Source: an uncultured Bacilli bacterium (GTDB lineage: Bacteria > Bacillota_I > Bacilli_A > RF39 > UBA660). Taken from it: a stretch of DNA of 14,101 bases. The stretch's first letter is position 1, and the number at the start of each line of letters is the position of its first letter. Shown here piece after piece: positions 1 through 7,737 of the stretch. Location: assembly GCA_944350405.1 (NCBI GenBank), contig CALVPC010000016.1, positions 1 through 14,101 on the forward strand, in the 5' to 3' direction. A program made the translations under genes and the position numbers. The notes beneath the pieces were generated by a model. The model was not told the DNA's origin, did not search any database, and worked only from the letters and a program-made list of their open reading frames with translations.

Positions 1-48
1 TACGAGATTAGTTGGTGACTGGAGTTCAGACGTGTGCTCTTCCGATCT
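1..48 (+). other. Illumina sequencing adapter (P7/index side), non-biological
   Basis: The first eight bases are the end of the P7 flow-cell oligo (TACGAGAT), bases 9-14 (TAGTTG) are a six-base index, and 15-48 match the Read 2 adapter beginning GTGACTGGAGTTCAG and ending GCTCTTCCGATCT. The index reads CAACTA on the other strand, which from memory is index 29 of the six-base TruSeq-style set. Genuine insert therefore begins at 49. This marks an untrimmed library-molecule end at the contig edge and should be masked. Confidence 0.98.
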
Positions 49-86
49 CAATGTTTGCACAAATAAAAGATAAAAGAAAAAAGTAA
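49..86 (+). CDS. Possible 3' tail of an upstream gene (partial)
   Basis: Directly after the adapter, one forward frame reads MFAQIKDKRKK followed by a TAA stop at 84-86. A lysine/arginine-rich C-terminus like this is common. The stop lies 13 bases before a strong rho-independent terminator on the same strand, which is what the end of a transcribed gene would look like. Only about twelve codons are visible, so the product cannot be named, and the frame could be open by chance in AT-rich DNA. Confidence 0.25.
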
Positions 87-99
87 AGAATCGTATAAT

Positions 100-150
100 G
101 TTCTCTATGTGCTAAAAGTTTAATACTTTTGGCACAAGAGAACTTTTTTT
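100..150 (+). terminator. Rho-independent terminator upstream of clpC
   Basis: A long hairpin is followed by seven T (144-150). GTTCTCT (100-106) pairs with AGAGAAC (137-143), and GTGCTAAAAG (109-118) pairs with CTTTTGGCAC (126-135) with one G-U pair, around the loop TTTAATA. The two stems are separated by a small internal loop. It probably ends transcription of a gene lost beyond the contig edge, so clpC would need its own promoter in 151-226. There I see no convincing -35/-10 pair, only AT-rich matches such as TATATG at 195-200. No CtsR-type or CIRCE operator was seen. Confidence 0.85.
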
Positions 151-226
151 GTTAATAAATATTTTGTTGTTTAAAAATATCTTTATTTTCTCATTATATG
201 AATAGAATAGTAATGGGAGGAAGAAT

Positions 227-2512
227 ATGTTTTCAAAATATGATGAAGAAGCAAGAAAAGTACTTTTAAATATGCAAAAAGAAATGGTTAGTTTAAAACA
301 TCCTTATATTGGTAGTGAACATTTACTTTTATCTCTTTTGAAATATGGTGATAGAAGTTTTATTAAGAAGTTTTCGGATGTTGGGGTTACATATGATTCT
401 TTTAGAAATGAGCTTATTAGAGTTGTAGGTATTGGTAAGAGTTCTAATGAGTTTTATCTTTATACACCTTTACTTAGAAATATTTTAGAAGCTGCTAGTA
501 TGGATTCTTCTGATAAGGGTAAAAAGTGCGTTGATACTACTGATCTTTTTATAGCTTTATTTGATGAAGGAGAAGGTGTTGCTATTAGGATACTTCTTGG
601 TATGGACGTTGATATTGATAGTTTATATGATGATTTTTATGTTGGTAAGAAGTCTAAAAATGTGAAACTTTTGGTTGAGAGTTTTGGGGTTAATTTAAAT
701 GAGAAATCTAAGAGTGAAGAGATTGATCCGGTTATTGGGAGAGATAAGGAAATTTCTCGTTTAATTGAAATTTTGTCACGTCGTACTAAGAATAATCCTT
801 TACTTTTGGGGGAAGCTGGAGTTGGTAAAACGGCTATTGTTGGAGAACTTGCAAGAATACTTGAGAGTTCTAATGTTCCTAATAAACTTGTTAACAAAAA
901 AATTATTTCTGTTTCTATGGCAAGTTTAGTTGCTGGGACTAAATATCGTGGGGAATTTGAGGAAAGGCTTGAGAAGATTATTCGTGAGCTTGAGGAGAAT
1001 GAAGATATTATTTTATTTATAGATGAGATTCATACTTTGGTTGGTGCTGGTGGTGCAGAAGGTGCTATTGATGCTAGTAATATTTTAAAACCTGCACTTG
1101 CTCGTGGTAAGATAAAAATAATTGGGGCTACTACTATTTCTGAATATAAGGGGTTTATTGAAAATGATAAAGCTCTTTCTCGTAGATTTCAGACAGTTTT
1201 AGTTGAAGAACCAGATAAAAATGAGACAAGATTAATTTTAGAAAAACTTAGACCTATTTATGAAAATTATCATAAGGTTAAAATTAGTGATGAGATTATT
1301 TATAATATAATTGAGCTTTCTTCTAAATATATTTATGATAGAAAGATGCCTGATAAGGCAATTGATATTCTTGATGAGGTTTGTTCTAGATCTTCTGTTT
1401 CTATATATAATAATAGTGATATTAGTAGTATTAATGAGAAATTAAATGAGATTAAGGAGTTAAAAAATAAATCTATTATAAATAATAATTTCAACGAAGC
1501 TTTTTTGTATAAAAAGACAGAGATGATTTTAGAAGATAAGAAGAATAAGATGGCTCTTAAAAATTCTAATGCTAATTATAATAAAGTTAAACTTAAGGAT
1601 GTTTATAAGATTGTTGAGGAACGTACGAAGATACCTGTATATAAAGATGTTCCTAAAATATTTGAAAATTTAAAAAAGAGTTTACTTTCTGTGGTATTAG
1701 GTCAGGATAATGCAGTGGATATGATATGTAAAGCTTATAAGAAAAAAAATTATTCTTCTTTTGATAATAAAAAACCTATTTCATTTTTATTTTTAGGGCC
1801 AACTGGTGTTGGTAAGACACTTCTTGCTAAAGAATATGGTAAGATTATTTATGGTAAGAATATTATAAGAGTTGATATGAGTGAATTTAGAGAGGGACAT
1901 TCTATTAGCAAGATGATTGGTTCTCCACCTGGATATGTTGGTTATTCAGATAGTAAAAATGTTTTTGAGCAAGTGAAAGATAATCCTTATTCTTTGATAA
2001 TTTTGGATGAGATTGAAAAATCAAGTCGGGAAGTTATTAATTTGTTTTTACAGATTCTTGATGAAGGAGTGTGTAAGAATAGTAAGGGAGAAGTAGTTAA
2101 TTTTTCTAATACTACTATTATAATGACTTCTAATTTAGGATGTAGTAAAGATAGTATAGGGTTTAATAATAAAGTGTCTTTTGAAGATATAAATAATTTT
2201 TTTGGTATTGAGTTTGTTAATAGGATTGAGAATATTATTTATTTTAATAAAATTACTTTAGATGTGTGCACTAGGCTTGTTAGAAATAAGCTTAGGTTTA
2301 TTAGAAAGTTTTATAAGGATAAAGGTATTATTTGTTCGTTTTCTAACAATTTAATATCTGAGATTATTGATTTGTGTGAGTATGATAAATATGGAGCTCG
2401 CAGAATAGATACTGTGATAGAACAAAGATTAGAAAATATTATAATTGATAAGATGCTTTCTGGTGATAAGAGAATTAGAATAGATTCTGTAAAAGATTTG
2501 AAGGTTGTATAA
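227..2512 (+). CDS. clpC: ATP-dependent Clp protease ATP-binding subunit ClpC
   Basis: An AAA+ unfoldase that feeds substrates to ClpP in the cytoplasm for stress-related and regulatory proteolysis. The 761 residues carry an N-terminal Clp repeat domain (about 1-140) and a first ATPase module with Walker A GEAGVGKT (195-202), Walker B FIDEI (264-268) and arginine finger region LSRRF (317-321). A short middle domain (about 395-455) follows, then a second ATPase module with GPTGVGKT (524-531), ILDEIE (592-597) and sensor-2 GARR (723-726). The short middle domain separates it from ClpB. The IGF tripeptide at 644-646 matches the [VIL]GF loop used to dock on ClpP. It is somewhat shorter than the roughly 810 residues of Bacillus ClpC. 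GGGAGG (215-220) fixes the ATG at 227. The usual ctsR-mcsA-mcsB genes are not in the 178 bases visible upstream. The stop codon sits inside its terminator hairpin. Confidence 0.93.
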   Translation: MFSKYDEEARKVLLNMQKEMVSLKHPYIGSEHLLLSLLKYGDRSFIKKFSDVGVTYDSFRNELIRVVGIGKSSNEFYLYTPLLRNILEAASMDSSDKGKKCVDTTDLFIALFDEGEGVAIRILLGMDVDIDSLYDDFYVGKKSKNVKLLVESFGVNLNEKSKSEEIDPVIGRDKEISRLIEILSRRTKNNPLLLGEAGVGKTAIVGELARILESSNVPNKLVNKKIISVSMASLVAGTKYRGEFEERLEKIIRELEENEDIILFIDEIHTLVGAGGAEGAIDASNILKPALARGKIKIIGATTISEYKGFIENDKALSRRFQTVLVEEPDKNETRLILEKLRPIYENYHKVKISDEIIYNIIELSSKYIYDRKMPDKAIDILDEVCSRSSVSIYNNSDISSINEKLNEIKELKNKSIINNNFNEAFLYKKTEMILEDKKNKMALKNSNANYNKVKLKDVYKIVEERTKIPVYKDVPKIFENLKKSLLSVVLGQDNAVDMICKAYKKKNYSSFDNKKPISFLFLGPTGVGKTLLAKEYGKIIYGKNIIRVDMSEFREGHSISKMIGSPPGYVGYSDSKNVFEQVKDNPYSLIILDEIEKSSREVINLFLQILDEGVCKNSKGEVVNFSNTTIIMTSNLGCSKDSIGFNNKVSFEDINNFFGIEFVNRIENIIYFNKITLDVCTRLVRNKLRFIRKFYKDKGIICSFSNNLISEIIDLCEYDKYGARRIDTVIEQRLENIIIDKMLSGDKRIRIDSVKDLKVV

Positions 2513-2525
2513 CCTTTTTTTTTTT
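2501..2525 (+). terminator. Compact clpC terminator overlapping the stop codon
   Basis: AAGGTT (2501-2506) and AACCTT (2511-2516) form a six-base-pair stem around the four-base loop GTAT, followed by an uninterrupted run of T ending at 2525. The clpC TAA stop (2510-2512) lies in the loop and descending arm, so ribosomes reading to the stop would cover the hairpin. The stem is short, so termination may be incomplete, allowing some clpC read-through into gltX. Confidence 0.7.
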
Positions 2526-2533
2526 GATATAAT
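2505..2533 (+). promoter_or_regulatory. Extended -10 promoter for the gltX operon
   Basis: TTGTAT (2505-2510) lies 17 bases from a perfect TATAAT (2528-2533), which is preceded by TG one base upstream (TGATATAAT, 2525-2533), an extended -10. The -35 falls inside the clpC terminator loop. The predicted start near 2540 gives a leader of only about ten bases before the gltX ATG, with the SD AGGTGAT at its very 5' end. Confidence 0.7.
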
Positions 2534-2550
2534 ACAGGCAGGTGATTTAT

Positions 2551-3975
2551 ATGAAGACGAGAACAAGATTTGCTCCTAGTCCTACTGGATATATGCATAT
2601 TGGTAATTTAAGAACTGCTATATTTGAATATTTGGTTGCTAAGCATGATAATGGTGATTTTATACTTAGAATTGAAGATACAGATCAAAATAGAAAAGTT
2701 GAGAGTGCTGTAGAATTTATATATGATACTCTTAAATTGTGTGGGTTAAATGTTGATGAAGGTCCTTTAAATGAAGGTGAGTTTGGTCCATATGTTCAAA
2801 GCGAAAGACTTGATATATATAAAAGCTATGCTAATAAGCTTGTTGATATGGGAAAAGCATATTTTTGTTTTTGTAGTGAGGAAAGGCTTAATGAACTTCG
2901 CGAAATAGCAAGTGTTAATAAAATTCCTTTTATGTATGATGGTCATTGTAGAAATTTAAGTCCTGATGAAGTTAAAGAAAGAATAGCTAGGGGAGAAAAA
3001 TATGTTATTAGGCAAGCAATGCCTAAAGAAGGTAAGACTATAATAAATGATTTAGTTTATGGAGAGATAGTTATTGATAATAGTGTGTTAGAAGATCAAA
3101 TTCTTATTAAATCTGATGGATATCCTACTTATAATTTTGCTAATGTTATTGATGATCATTTAATGAATATTACACATGTGGTGCGAGGAAAGGAATATTT
3201 AGATCAGACTGCTAAATATAATTTATTATATGAAGCATTTGGATGGGAGAAGCCTTCTTATATTCATGTTGCTATGGTTTTAGGAGAAGATGGTACTAAA
3301 CTTAGTAAAAGAAATGGTGATGCTTCGTTTATGGATTTATATAATGAAGGATATTTACCTTGTGCTATTGTTAATTATTTAGTGTTTTTAGGATGGAGTC
3401 CTAATAGTAATAGAGAATTGTTTTCTTTAGATGATCTTATTTTAGAATTTGATCCTAAGAGAATAAGTAAATCTTCAAGTAGTTATGATGTAAAAAAATT
3501 ACAATGGTTTAATGCTCAATATATAAAAAAATTAAATAGTGATGAATATTTAAAATTAGTTAGACCTTTTTTAGAAAAAGCATATGATTTAAGTGATAAG
3601 AGTGAAGATTGGGTTAGACATTTGGCTTTAATATATCAAAATCATATTAGTTATGGATCGCAAATAGTAGATGAAGTTAAATTATTTTTTGAAGATAGTG
3701 ATTTTGATTTAGAATGTAGAACTTTTATGGAAGAGAATGATACTTCTTTAGTAATTGATACTTTTAGAGATGAGATTTGTAATATTTCTGATTGGAATGT
3801 TAATAATATTGTAATGGCTATAAATAATGTTAAAGAGAAAACTGGGATAAAAGGAAAGATGCTTTTTATGCCTATTAGAATAAAAGTTTCTGGTAAGATG
3901 CATGGTCCAGAACTTGGTGATACGATATATTTGCTTGGAAAAGATGTTATTCTTAATCGTTTAGATAGGAAGTGA
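2551..3975 (+). CDS. gltX: Glutamyl-tRNA synthetase
   Basis: Class I aminoacyl-tRNA synthetase that charges tRNA-Glu (and possibly tRNA-Gln, if the organism uses the amidotransferase route, which the window cannot show). It has 474 residues, a normal length. RFAPSPTGYMHIGN contains the HIGH-type signature (HIGN at 16-19), and KLSKR at 250-254 is the KMSKS-type loop. Cysteines 106 and 108 with C133 resemble the zinc-binding insert of many bacterial GluRS. The stretch RGKEYLDQTAKYNLLY is typical of Clostridia/Bacilli-like versions. I chose ATG 2551 over an in-frame GTG at 2542 because the GTG overlaps the SD AGGTGAT (2540-2546), while the ATG sits at good spacing. The gene ends in TGA, showing TGA is a stop here. 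First gene of a tight operon; cysS follows after five bases. Confidence 0.96.
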   Translation: MKTRTRFAPSPTGYMHIGNLRTAIFEYLVAKHDNGDFILRIEDTDQNRKVESAVEFIYDTLKLCGLNVDEGPLNEGEFGPYVQSERLDIYKSYANKLVDMGKAYFCFCSEERLNELREIASVNKIPFMYDGHCRNLSPDEVKERIARGEKYVIRQAMPKEGKTIINDLVYGEIVIDNSVLEDQILIKSDGYPTYNFANVIDDHLMNITHVVRGKEYLDQTAKYNLLYEAFGWEKPSYIHVAMVLGEDGTKLSKRNGDASFMDLYNEGYLPCAIVNYLVFLGWSPNSNRELFSLDDLILEFDPKRISKSSSSYDVKKLQWFNAQYIKKLNSDEYLKLVRPFLEKAYDLSDKSEDWVRHLALIYQNHISYGSQIVDEVKLFFEDSDFDLECRTFMEENDTSLVIDTFRDEICNISDWNVNNIVMAINNVKEKTGIKGKMLFMPIRIKVSGKMHGPELGDTIYLLGKDVILNRLDRK

Positions 3976-3980
3976 AATTT

Positions 3981-5369
3981 ATGAAATTATATAATACTTT
4001 AACAAGAAGTATTGATGAATTTATCCCTTATGAAGAGGGAAAAATTAAAATGTATACTTGTGGTCCTACTGTGTATCATTTTGCTCATATTGGTAATTTG
4101 AGAACATATATTATGGAAGATGTTTTAGAAAAATCTTTTAAGTTTTTAGGTTTTAAGGTTGATAGGGTTATGAATATAACTGATGTTGGGCATTTGTCTA
4201 GTGATGCTGATACTGGGGAAGATAAGATGCTTAAGGGTGCAAAAAGAGAAAATAAGTCTGTAATGGATATTGCTAAATTTTATACTGATGCTTTTTTTAG
4301 AGATTGTAAGAAGCTTAATATTAATAAACCAAGTGTAGTTGTTCCAGCGACAAGTTTGATTGATAGTTATATTGAAATGATTAAAGTTTTGCTTGATAAA
4401 GGTTTTGCTTATAAATCTGGTGATAATATTTATTTTGATACTTCACGTCTTGATGATTATTATGTTCTTACTAATCATAGTAGTGATTTATTAATGACTG
4501 GTGTTCGTGATGATGTTTCTTTGGATGAGAATAAAAGAAATAAAACTGATTTTGTTTTATGGTTTACTAAGTCTAAATTTGAAAATCAAGAGTTAAAGTG
4601 GGATTCTCCTTGGGGACTAGGATATCCTGGATGGCATATTGAGTGTTCTGCTATTGCTCTTAAATATTTAGGGGAGTATTTAGATATTCATTGTGGTGGT
4701 GTTGATAATATATTTCCTCATCATACTAATGAAATTGCTCAGACTGAATCGTATGTTGGACATAAATGGTGTAAGTTTTGGTTCCATGTCGAACATTTAA
4801 ATGATGAAGATGGTAAGATGAGTAAGAGTAAGGGAGACTTTTTAACATTATCTTTATTAGAGGAAAAAGGTTATAATCCTTTAGCTTATAGACTTTTTTG
4901 TTTATCTTCACATTATAGAAAACAACTTGCGTTTTCTTTTGATAGACTTGATAGTTTTGAATCAGCTTATACTAAACTTAAAAATAAAATTCTTTCTTTA
5001 AAAGATGATGGTGAGATATTAGATGTTTCTTATTATTTGGACAAATTTAAAGATAATATTTCAAATGATTTAAATACTTCAATGATGATTACTACTATTT
5101 ATGATGTTCTTAAAGATGATAATTTAAATGATAATTCTAAGAGATATTTAATTGGTGAGTTTGATAAAGTTTTAGGATTAGATCTTTTAAAACAAGAGTC
5201 TAAATCTTTAGATGTTTCAGAAGAATTAATAAAAGAAAAGATTGCTCTTAGAGATGAAGCAAAAAAATCTAAAAATTATTCTTTAGCTGATAGTATTCGT
5301 GATGAACTTTATTCTATGGGAATTAAACTTATAGATACGAGTTCTGGTACGAAATATGAGATTTTATAG
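3981..5369 (+). CDS. cysS: Cysteinyl-tRNA synthetase
   Basis: Class I synthetase that ligates cysteine to tRNA-Cys. It has 462 residues, full length. The zinc ligands that select cysteine are all present: C27 in MYTCGPTVY, C222 in GWHIECSA, and H247 with E251 in FPHHTNEIAQ. The HIGH-type motif is HIGN (36-39) and KMSKS is intact at 279-283. I prefer ATG 3981 to the in-frame GTG at 3972, since AGGAAG (3967-3972) is correctly spaced for the ATG and the shorter protein starts MKLYNTLTR like other CysRS. It lies five bases after gltX; in Bacillus cysE sits between them but is absent here. The stop TAG overlaps the SD of the next gene. Confidence 0.96.
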   Translation: MKLYNTLTRSIDEFIPYEEGKIKMYTCGPTVYHFAHIGNLRTYIMEDVLEKSFKFLGFKVDRVMNITDVGHLSSDADTGEDKMLKGAKRENKSVMDIAKFYTDAFFRDCKKLNINKPSVVVPATSLIDSYIEMIKVLLDKGFAYKSGDNIYFDTSRLDDYYVLTNHSSDLLMTGVRDDVSLDENKRNKTDFVLWFTKSKFENQELKWDSPWGLGYPGWHIECSAIALKYLGEYLDIHCGGVDNIFPHHTNEIAQTESYVGHKWCKFWFHVEHLNDEDGKMSKSKGDFLTLSLLEEKGYNPLAYRLFCLSSHYRKQLAFSFDRLDSFESAYTKLKNKILSLKDDGEILDVSYYLDKFKDNISNDLNTSMMITTIYDVLKDDNLNDNSKRYLIGEFDKVLGLDLLKQESKSLDVSEELIKEKIALRDEAKKSKNYSLADSIRDELYSMGIKLIDTSSGTKYEIL

Positions 5370-5378
5370 GAGGTATTT

Positions 5379-6053
5379 ATGGGAATTACGTATTTACTTA
5401 TTTTTATATCAATATTAATAACATTATTTGCACAAATTTTAGTTAGTTCACGTTATAAAAAGTATTCAAGCATTAAGAATAAGCGTGATATATCTGGTGT
5501 TGAGGTAGCTCAAGAAATACTTAAGAATAATGGACTTGACAATGTATATGTTGTTGAGACTAAAGGATATTTGTCTGATCATTTTGATCCTAGTCAAAAT
5601 GTTGTACGACTTTCCACTAATGTATTTCATGGTAAAAGTATTAGCGCTTTAGCTATTGCGGCTCATGAAGTTGGGCATGCTATTCAGCATAAAGAAGGTA
5701 ATTTTTTCATGAAACTTAGGAAATATATTTTTCCTGTTGTTAATCTATGCTCTAGGTTTGGCTATTTAGCAATTTTTATAGGCTTAGTTTTTAGCTTAAT
5801 GGATTTGTTTTATATTGGAATTGTTATGTTATTTGCTATTCTTTTCTTTCAACTTATTACTCTTCCGGTAGAGTTTGATGCTTCTCGTAAGGCTATGACT
5901 AATTTAGAAAAATATAATTTTTTAACTGGTAAAGAGAAAGAAGGGGCATCAAAAGTACTTTTTGCTGCGGCACTTACATATGTTGCTAGTCTTATTACTA
6001 CTTTGCTTGAAATTGCTAGACTTTTAATTATGGCTGCAGGAAATAGAGATTAA
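5379..6053 (+). CDS. YugP-like membrane zinc metallopeptidase
   Basis: A 224-residue protein of the Zn_peptidase_2 (YugP) family, whose substrates are not established. The catalytic zinc motif HEVGH is at 96-100 in AAHEVGHAIQH, and the likely third ligand is E165 in LPVEFDASRKA. Membrane segments are visible at about 3-22 (N-terminal), 125-160 (probably two passes) and near 195-218, so it is an integral membrane protease. The SD AGGAGGT (5368-5374) overlaps the cysS stop and fixes the start at 5379. Its position inside a tRNA-synthetase/rRNA-processing operon differs from Bacillus, where yugP is elsewhere, so it may be a lineage-specific insertion. It is translationally close to mrnC (one base apart). 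Confidence 0.88.
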   Translation: MGITYLLIFISILITLFAQILVSSRYKKYSSIKNKRDISGVEVAQEILKNNGLDNVYVVETKGYLSDHFDPSQNVVRLSTNVFHGKSISALAIAAHEVGHAIQHKEGNFFMKLRKYIFPVVNLCSRFGYLAIFIGLVFSLMDLFYIGIVMLFAILFFQLITLPVEFDASRKAMTNLEKYNFLTGKEKEGASKVLFAAALTYVASLITTLLEIARLLIMAAGNRD

Positions 6054-6054
6054 T

Positions 6055-6411
6055 ATGAGCCTTCAACAACTCTCTTTTTTAGGTGATGCTGTTTTTGAAG
6101 TAATGGTTAGAGAGTATTTAATAGAGAAAAATATTGTTAAAATTAATGATTTACATAAGTTTACACTTATGTTTGTTGCTGCAAAAAGGCAATCATATTT
6201 TGTTAAAGAACTTATAGATAAAGGATTTTTAAATGAAGACGAACTTGATATAGTTCGCCGTGGTCGTAATATAAAAACACATAAAAGTCCTAAAAATTGT
6301 GATTATATTACATATAAGTATGCCACAGCATTTGAGATTTTAATAGGTTTTTTATATAAAAATGATAAAAAAAGATTAAATGAGGTGTTTAACTTTATAG
6401 TGAATTTGTAA
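6055..6411 (+). CDS. mrnC: Mini-ribonuclease III (23S rRNA maturation)
   Basis: A small RNase III-type nuclease lacking the double-stranded-RNA-binding domain; the family matures the ends of 23S rRNA precursor in Firmicutes. At 118 residues it is slightly short at the N-terminus compared with the Bacillus protein. Catalytic acidic residues are visible: D11 and E15 in FLGDAVFEV, and E94 in ATAFEILIGFLY. The RRGRN signature (68-72) and the SPKN segment (78-81) also fit the family. The ATG at 6055 follows the upstream stop by one base with only a weak SD, suggesting translational coupling to the peptidase gene. The frame stays open back to about 6028 but has no better start codon. It sits between the cysS and rlmB neighbourhoods exactly as in Bacillus. 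Confidence 0.92.
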   Translation: MSLQQLSFLGDAVFEVMVREYLIEKNIVKINDLHKFTLMFVAAKRQSYFVKELIDKGFLNEDELDIVRRGRNIKTHKSPKNCDYITYKYATAFEILIGFLYKNDKKRLNEVFNFIVNL

Positions 6412-6425
6412 AGGATGTAGTTATT

Positions 6426-7124
6426 ATGCTTGTATATGGTAAGAATAGTTGTTTAGAATATTTAAAAAATAAAAAAAAGATTAAATCGTTATATTTAGAT
6501 AGAAATTTTAATGATAAAAATATTATTTCTTTAGTAGAAAGATTAAATTTGAAACCTCATTTCTATACTAAATATGAATTAGATGAACTTGCTAAAGAAA
6601 ATCATCAAGGTATAATTATTGATGTGGGGGAATATGAATATTATGATCTTGATGATTTAATTAAAGAGGATAATGGATTTATAGTTATTCTTGATCATTT
6701 GGAAGATACTCATAATTTTGGGGCAATTATTAGAACTTGTGTTGCTGCTGGAGTTGATGGTATTGTTATTCCAAAAGATAGAAGTGTTGGTGTTAATTCT
6801 ACAGTACTTAAGACTAGTGTTGGGTCAGCACTTAATATCAAGATTGCAATGGTGACTAATCTTAGTCAAGCTATAAAATATCTTAAAGATAAAAATTACT
6901 GGGTTTATGCGACAGATATGAGTCATACTAAATATACAGATGTTAGTTATGATGGGAATGTTTGTCTTATTATTGGAAATGAGGGTAAGGGTGTTAGTGA
7001 ACTTGTAAAAAAATCATCAGATTATATTATTTCTATTCCTATAAGTAAAAAAGTGGATAGTTTAAATGCTTCGGTTGCTGCGGCTATAATTATATATGAA
7101 GTTGTTAGGCAGAGAAGCTTATAG
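6426..7124 (+). CDS. rlmB: 23S rRNA (guanosine-2'-O-)methyltransferase RlmB/TrmH family
   Basis: A SPOUT-class methyltransferase using S-adenosylmethionine to 2'-O-methylate RNA; RlmB acts on the 23S rRNA peptidyl-transferase region. The 232 residues comprise a small N-terminal substrate-binding domain (about 1-75, starting MLVYGKNSCLEYL) and a knotted catalytic domain. The three SPOUT motifs are clear: DTHNFGAIIRT with N97 and R103, IIGNEGKG (182-189), and IPISKKVDSLNASVA ending at 218. AAGGATG (6411-6417) supports ATG 6426. It follows mrnC by 14 bases. The yacP/rae1 gene that follows it in Bacillus is missing, and the sigma factor comes next after eight bases. Confidence 0.93.
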   Translation: MLVYGKNSCLEYLKNKKKIKSLYLDRNFNDKNIISLVERLNLKPHFYTKYELDELAKENHQGIIIDVGEYEYYDLDDLIKEDNGFIVILDHLEDTHNFGAIIRTCVAAGVDGIVIPKDRSVGVNSTVLKTSVGSALNIKIAMVTNLSQAIKYLKDKNYWVYATDMSHTKYTDVSYDGNVCLIIGNEGKGVSELVKKSSDYIISIPISKKVDSLNASVAAAIIIYEVVRQRSL

Positions 7125-7132
7125 GAGGAATT

Positions 7133-7699
7133 ATGCAATATGATGATTATGAGCTTGTTTATATGATAAGAGAAGATGAAGAGATGCTTTCTTATATGTT
7201 AAAGAAATATGAGCCACTTTTTAGGAAGTTGGCTTATTCTTTTGTAAAATCTAATCCTAGAAAAGGACTGGATGTGGAAGATTTAGTACAGCAATGTAGG
7301 ATTACTACATGTTATGCTATTGATAGATATAATGAGAGCAATGATATTTTATTTTACTCTTATCTTTTAGTTTGTCTTAAAAGAGGAATTTTAAATTTTT
7401 CTCGAAAGTATTTATCAAAGCCTGATAGTTATAGTTATATGGAGTTTGAAAACTATGAAAATAGTAGTGAATTTATTGATAACTTTGATACTTTTGAGGT
7501 GGTGGGAGATGATTTGTTTCAAAGTGAGATAATTGATTTTAAACATAGTCTTAAAGATTCGGATGCCGCTATTTTTGAACTTAGATATAATGGTTTTTCT
7601 TATAAAGAGATAGCTACTTTATTAGATATTAATCTTAAAAAAGTTGACAATTCTTTACTTCAAATTAGAAAAAAGATATTAAAGTATTTCTTGTTTTAA
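7133..7699 (+). CDS. Sigma-70 family RNA polymerase sigma factor, SigH-like
   Basis: A 188-residue alternative sigma factor that would direct RNA polymerase to a subset of promoters. A sigma-2 region spans about 15-92 (KYEPLFRKLAYSF, GLDVEDLVQQC and the LKRGILNFSRKYL helix). A sigma-4 helix-turn-helix is at about 140-185 (DAAIFELRYNGFSYKEIA, then KKVDNSLLQIRKKI). The sigma-4 part aligns by eye with Bacillus SigH (NGFSYKEIA vs DGRSYQEIS; VDNSLLQIRKKI vs IDNALQRVKRKL). The position after rlmB is also that of sigH. It is about 30 residues shorter than Bacillus SigH, with a poorly conserved acidic linker (102-132). The SD AGGAGGAA overlaps the rlmB stop. Whether it governs competence, sporulation remnants or something else cannot be told. 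A distant ECF-like assignment is the alternative. Confidence 0.82.
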   Translation: MQYDDYELVYMIREDEEMLSYMLKKYEPLFRKLAYSFVKSNPRKGLDVEDLVQQCRITTCYAIDRYNESNDILFYSYLLVCLKRGILNFSRKYLSKPDSYSYMEFENYENSSEFIDNFDTFEVVGDDLFQSEIIDFKHSLKDSDAAIFELRYNGFSYKEIATLLDINLKKVDNSLLQIRKKILKYFLF

Positions 7700-7715
7700 T
7701 CATTTGTGATATAAT
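7688..7715 (+). promoter_or_regulatory. Extended -10 promoter for the 7738-8809 gene pair
   Basis: TGATATAAT (7707-7715) is a perfect extended -10, the same nonamer as upstream of gltX. TTCTTG (7688-7693) is a weak -35 at 16 bases, within the end of the sigma gene. The predicted start near 7722 gives a leader of about 15 bases containing the SD AGGTGAT (7725-7731). An ATG at 7720 would lie at or before the transcript start, so translation must begin at 7738. Confidence 0.65.
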
Positions 7716-7737
7716 CTTTATGATAGGTGATTCATGT

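Noticed and set aside
94..99. TATAAT that could be a -10 box for clpC
   Set aside because: Transcription would start inside the terminator hairpin at 100-150 and no -35 is found at 16-18 bases; it is more likely incidental.
637..897. Minus-strand open frames inside clpC, cysS, secA and the regulator gene
   Set aside because: They lie antisense to well-supported genes, lack SD sequences and have biased Ser/Phe/Ile-rich composition expected of shadow frames.
3973..3975. Possible TGA-as-tryptophan code (Mollicutes-like composition)
   Set aside because: All long genes use TGG for Trp without in-frame TGA, and TGA ends gltX and the gene at 7738-8364 at sensible points.
3972..3980. Alternative GTG starts for cysS (3972), gltX (GTG 2542) and secA (GTG 8971)
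   Set aside because: Each overlaps or lacks a Shine-Dalgarno sequence, while the downstream ATG has a well-spaced one and gives the family-typical N-terminus.
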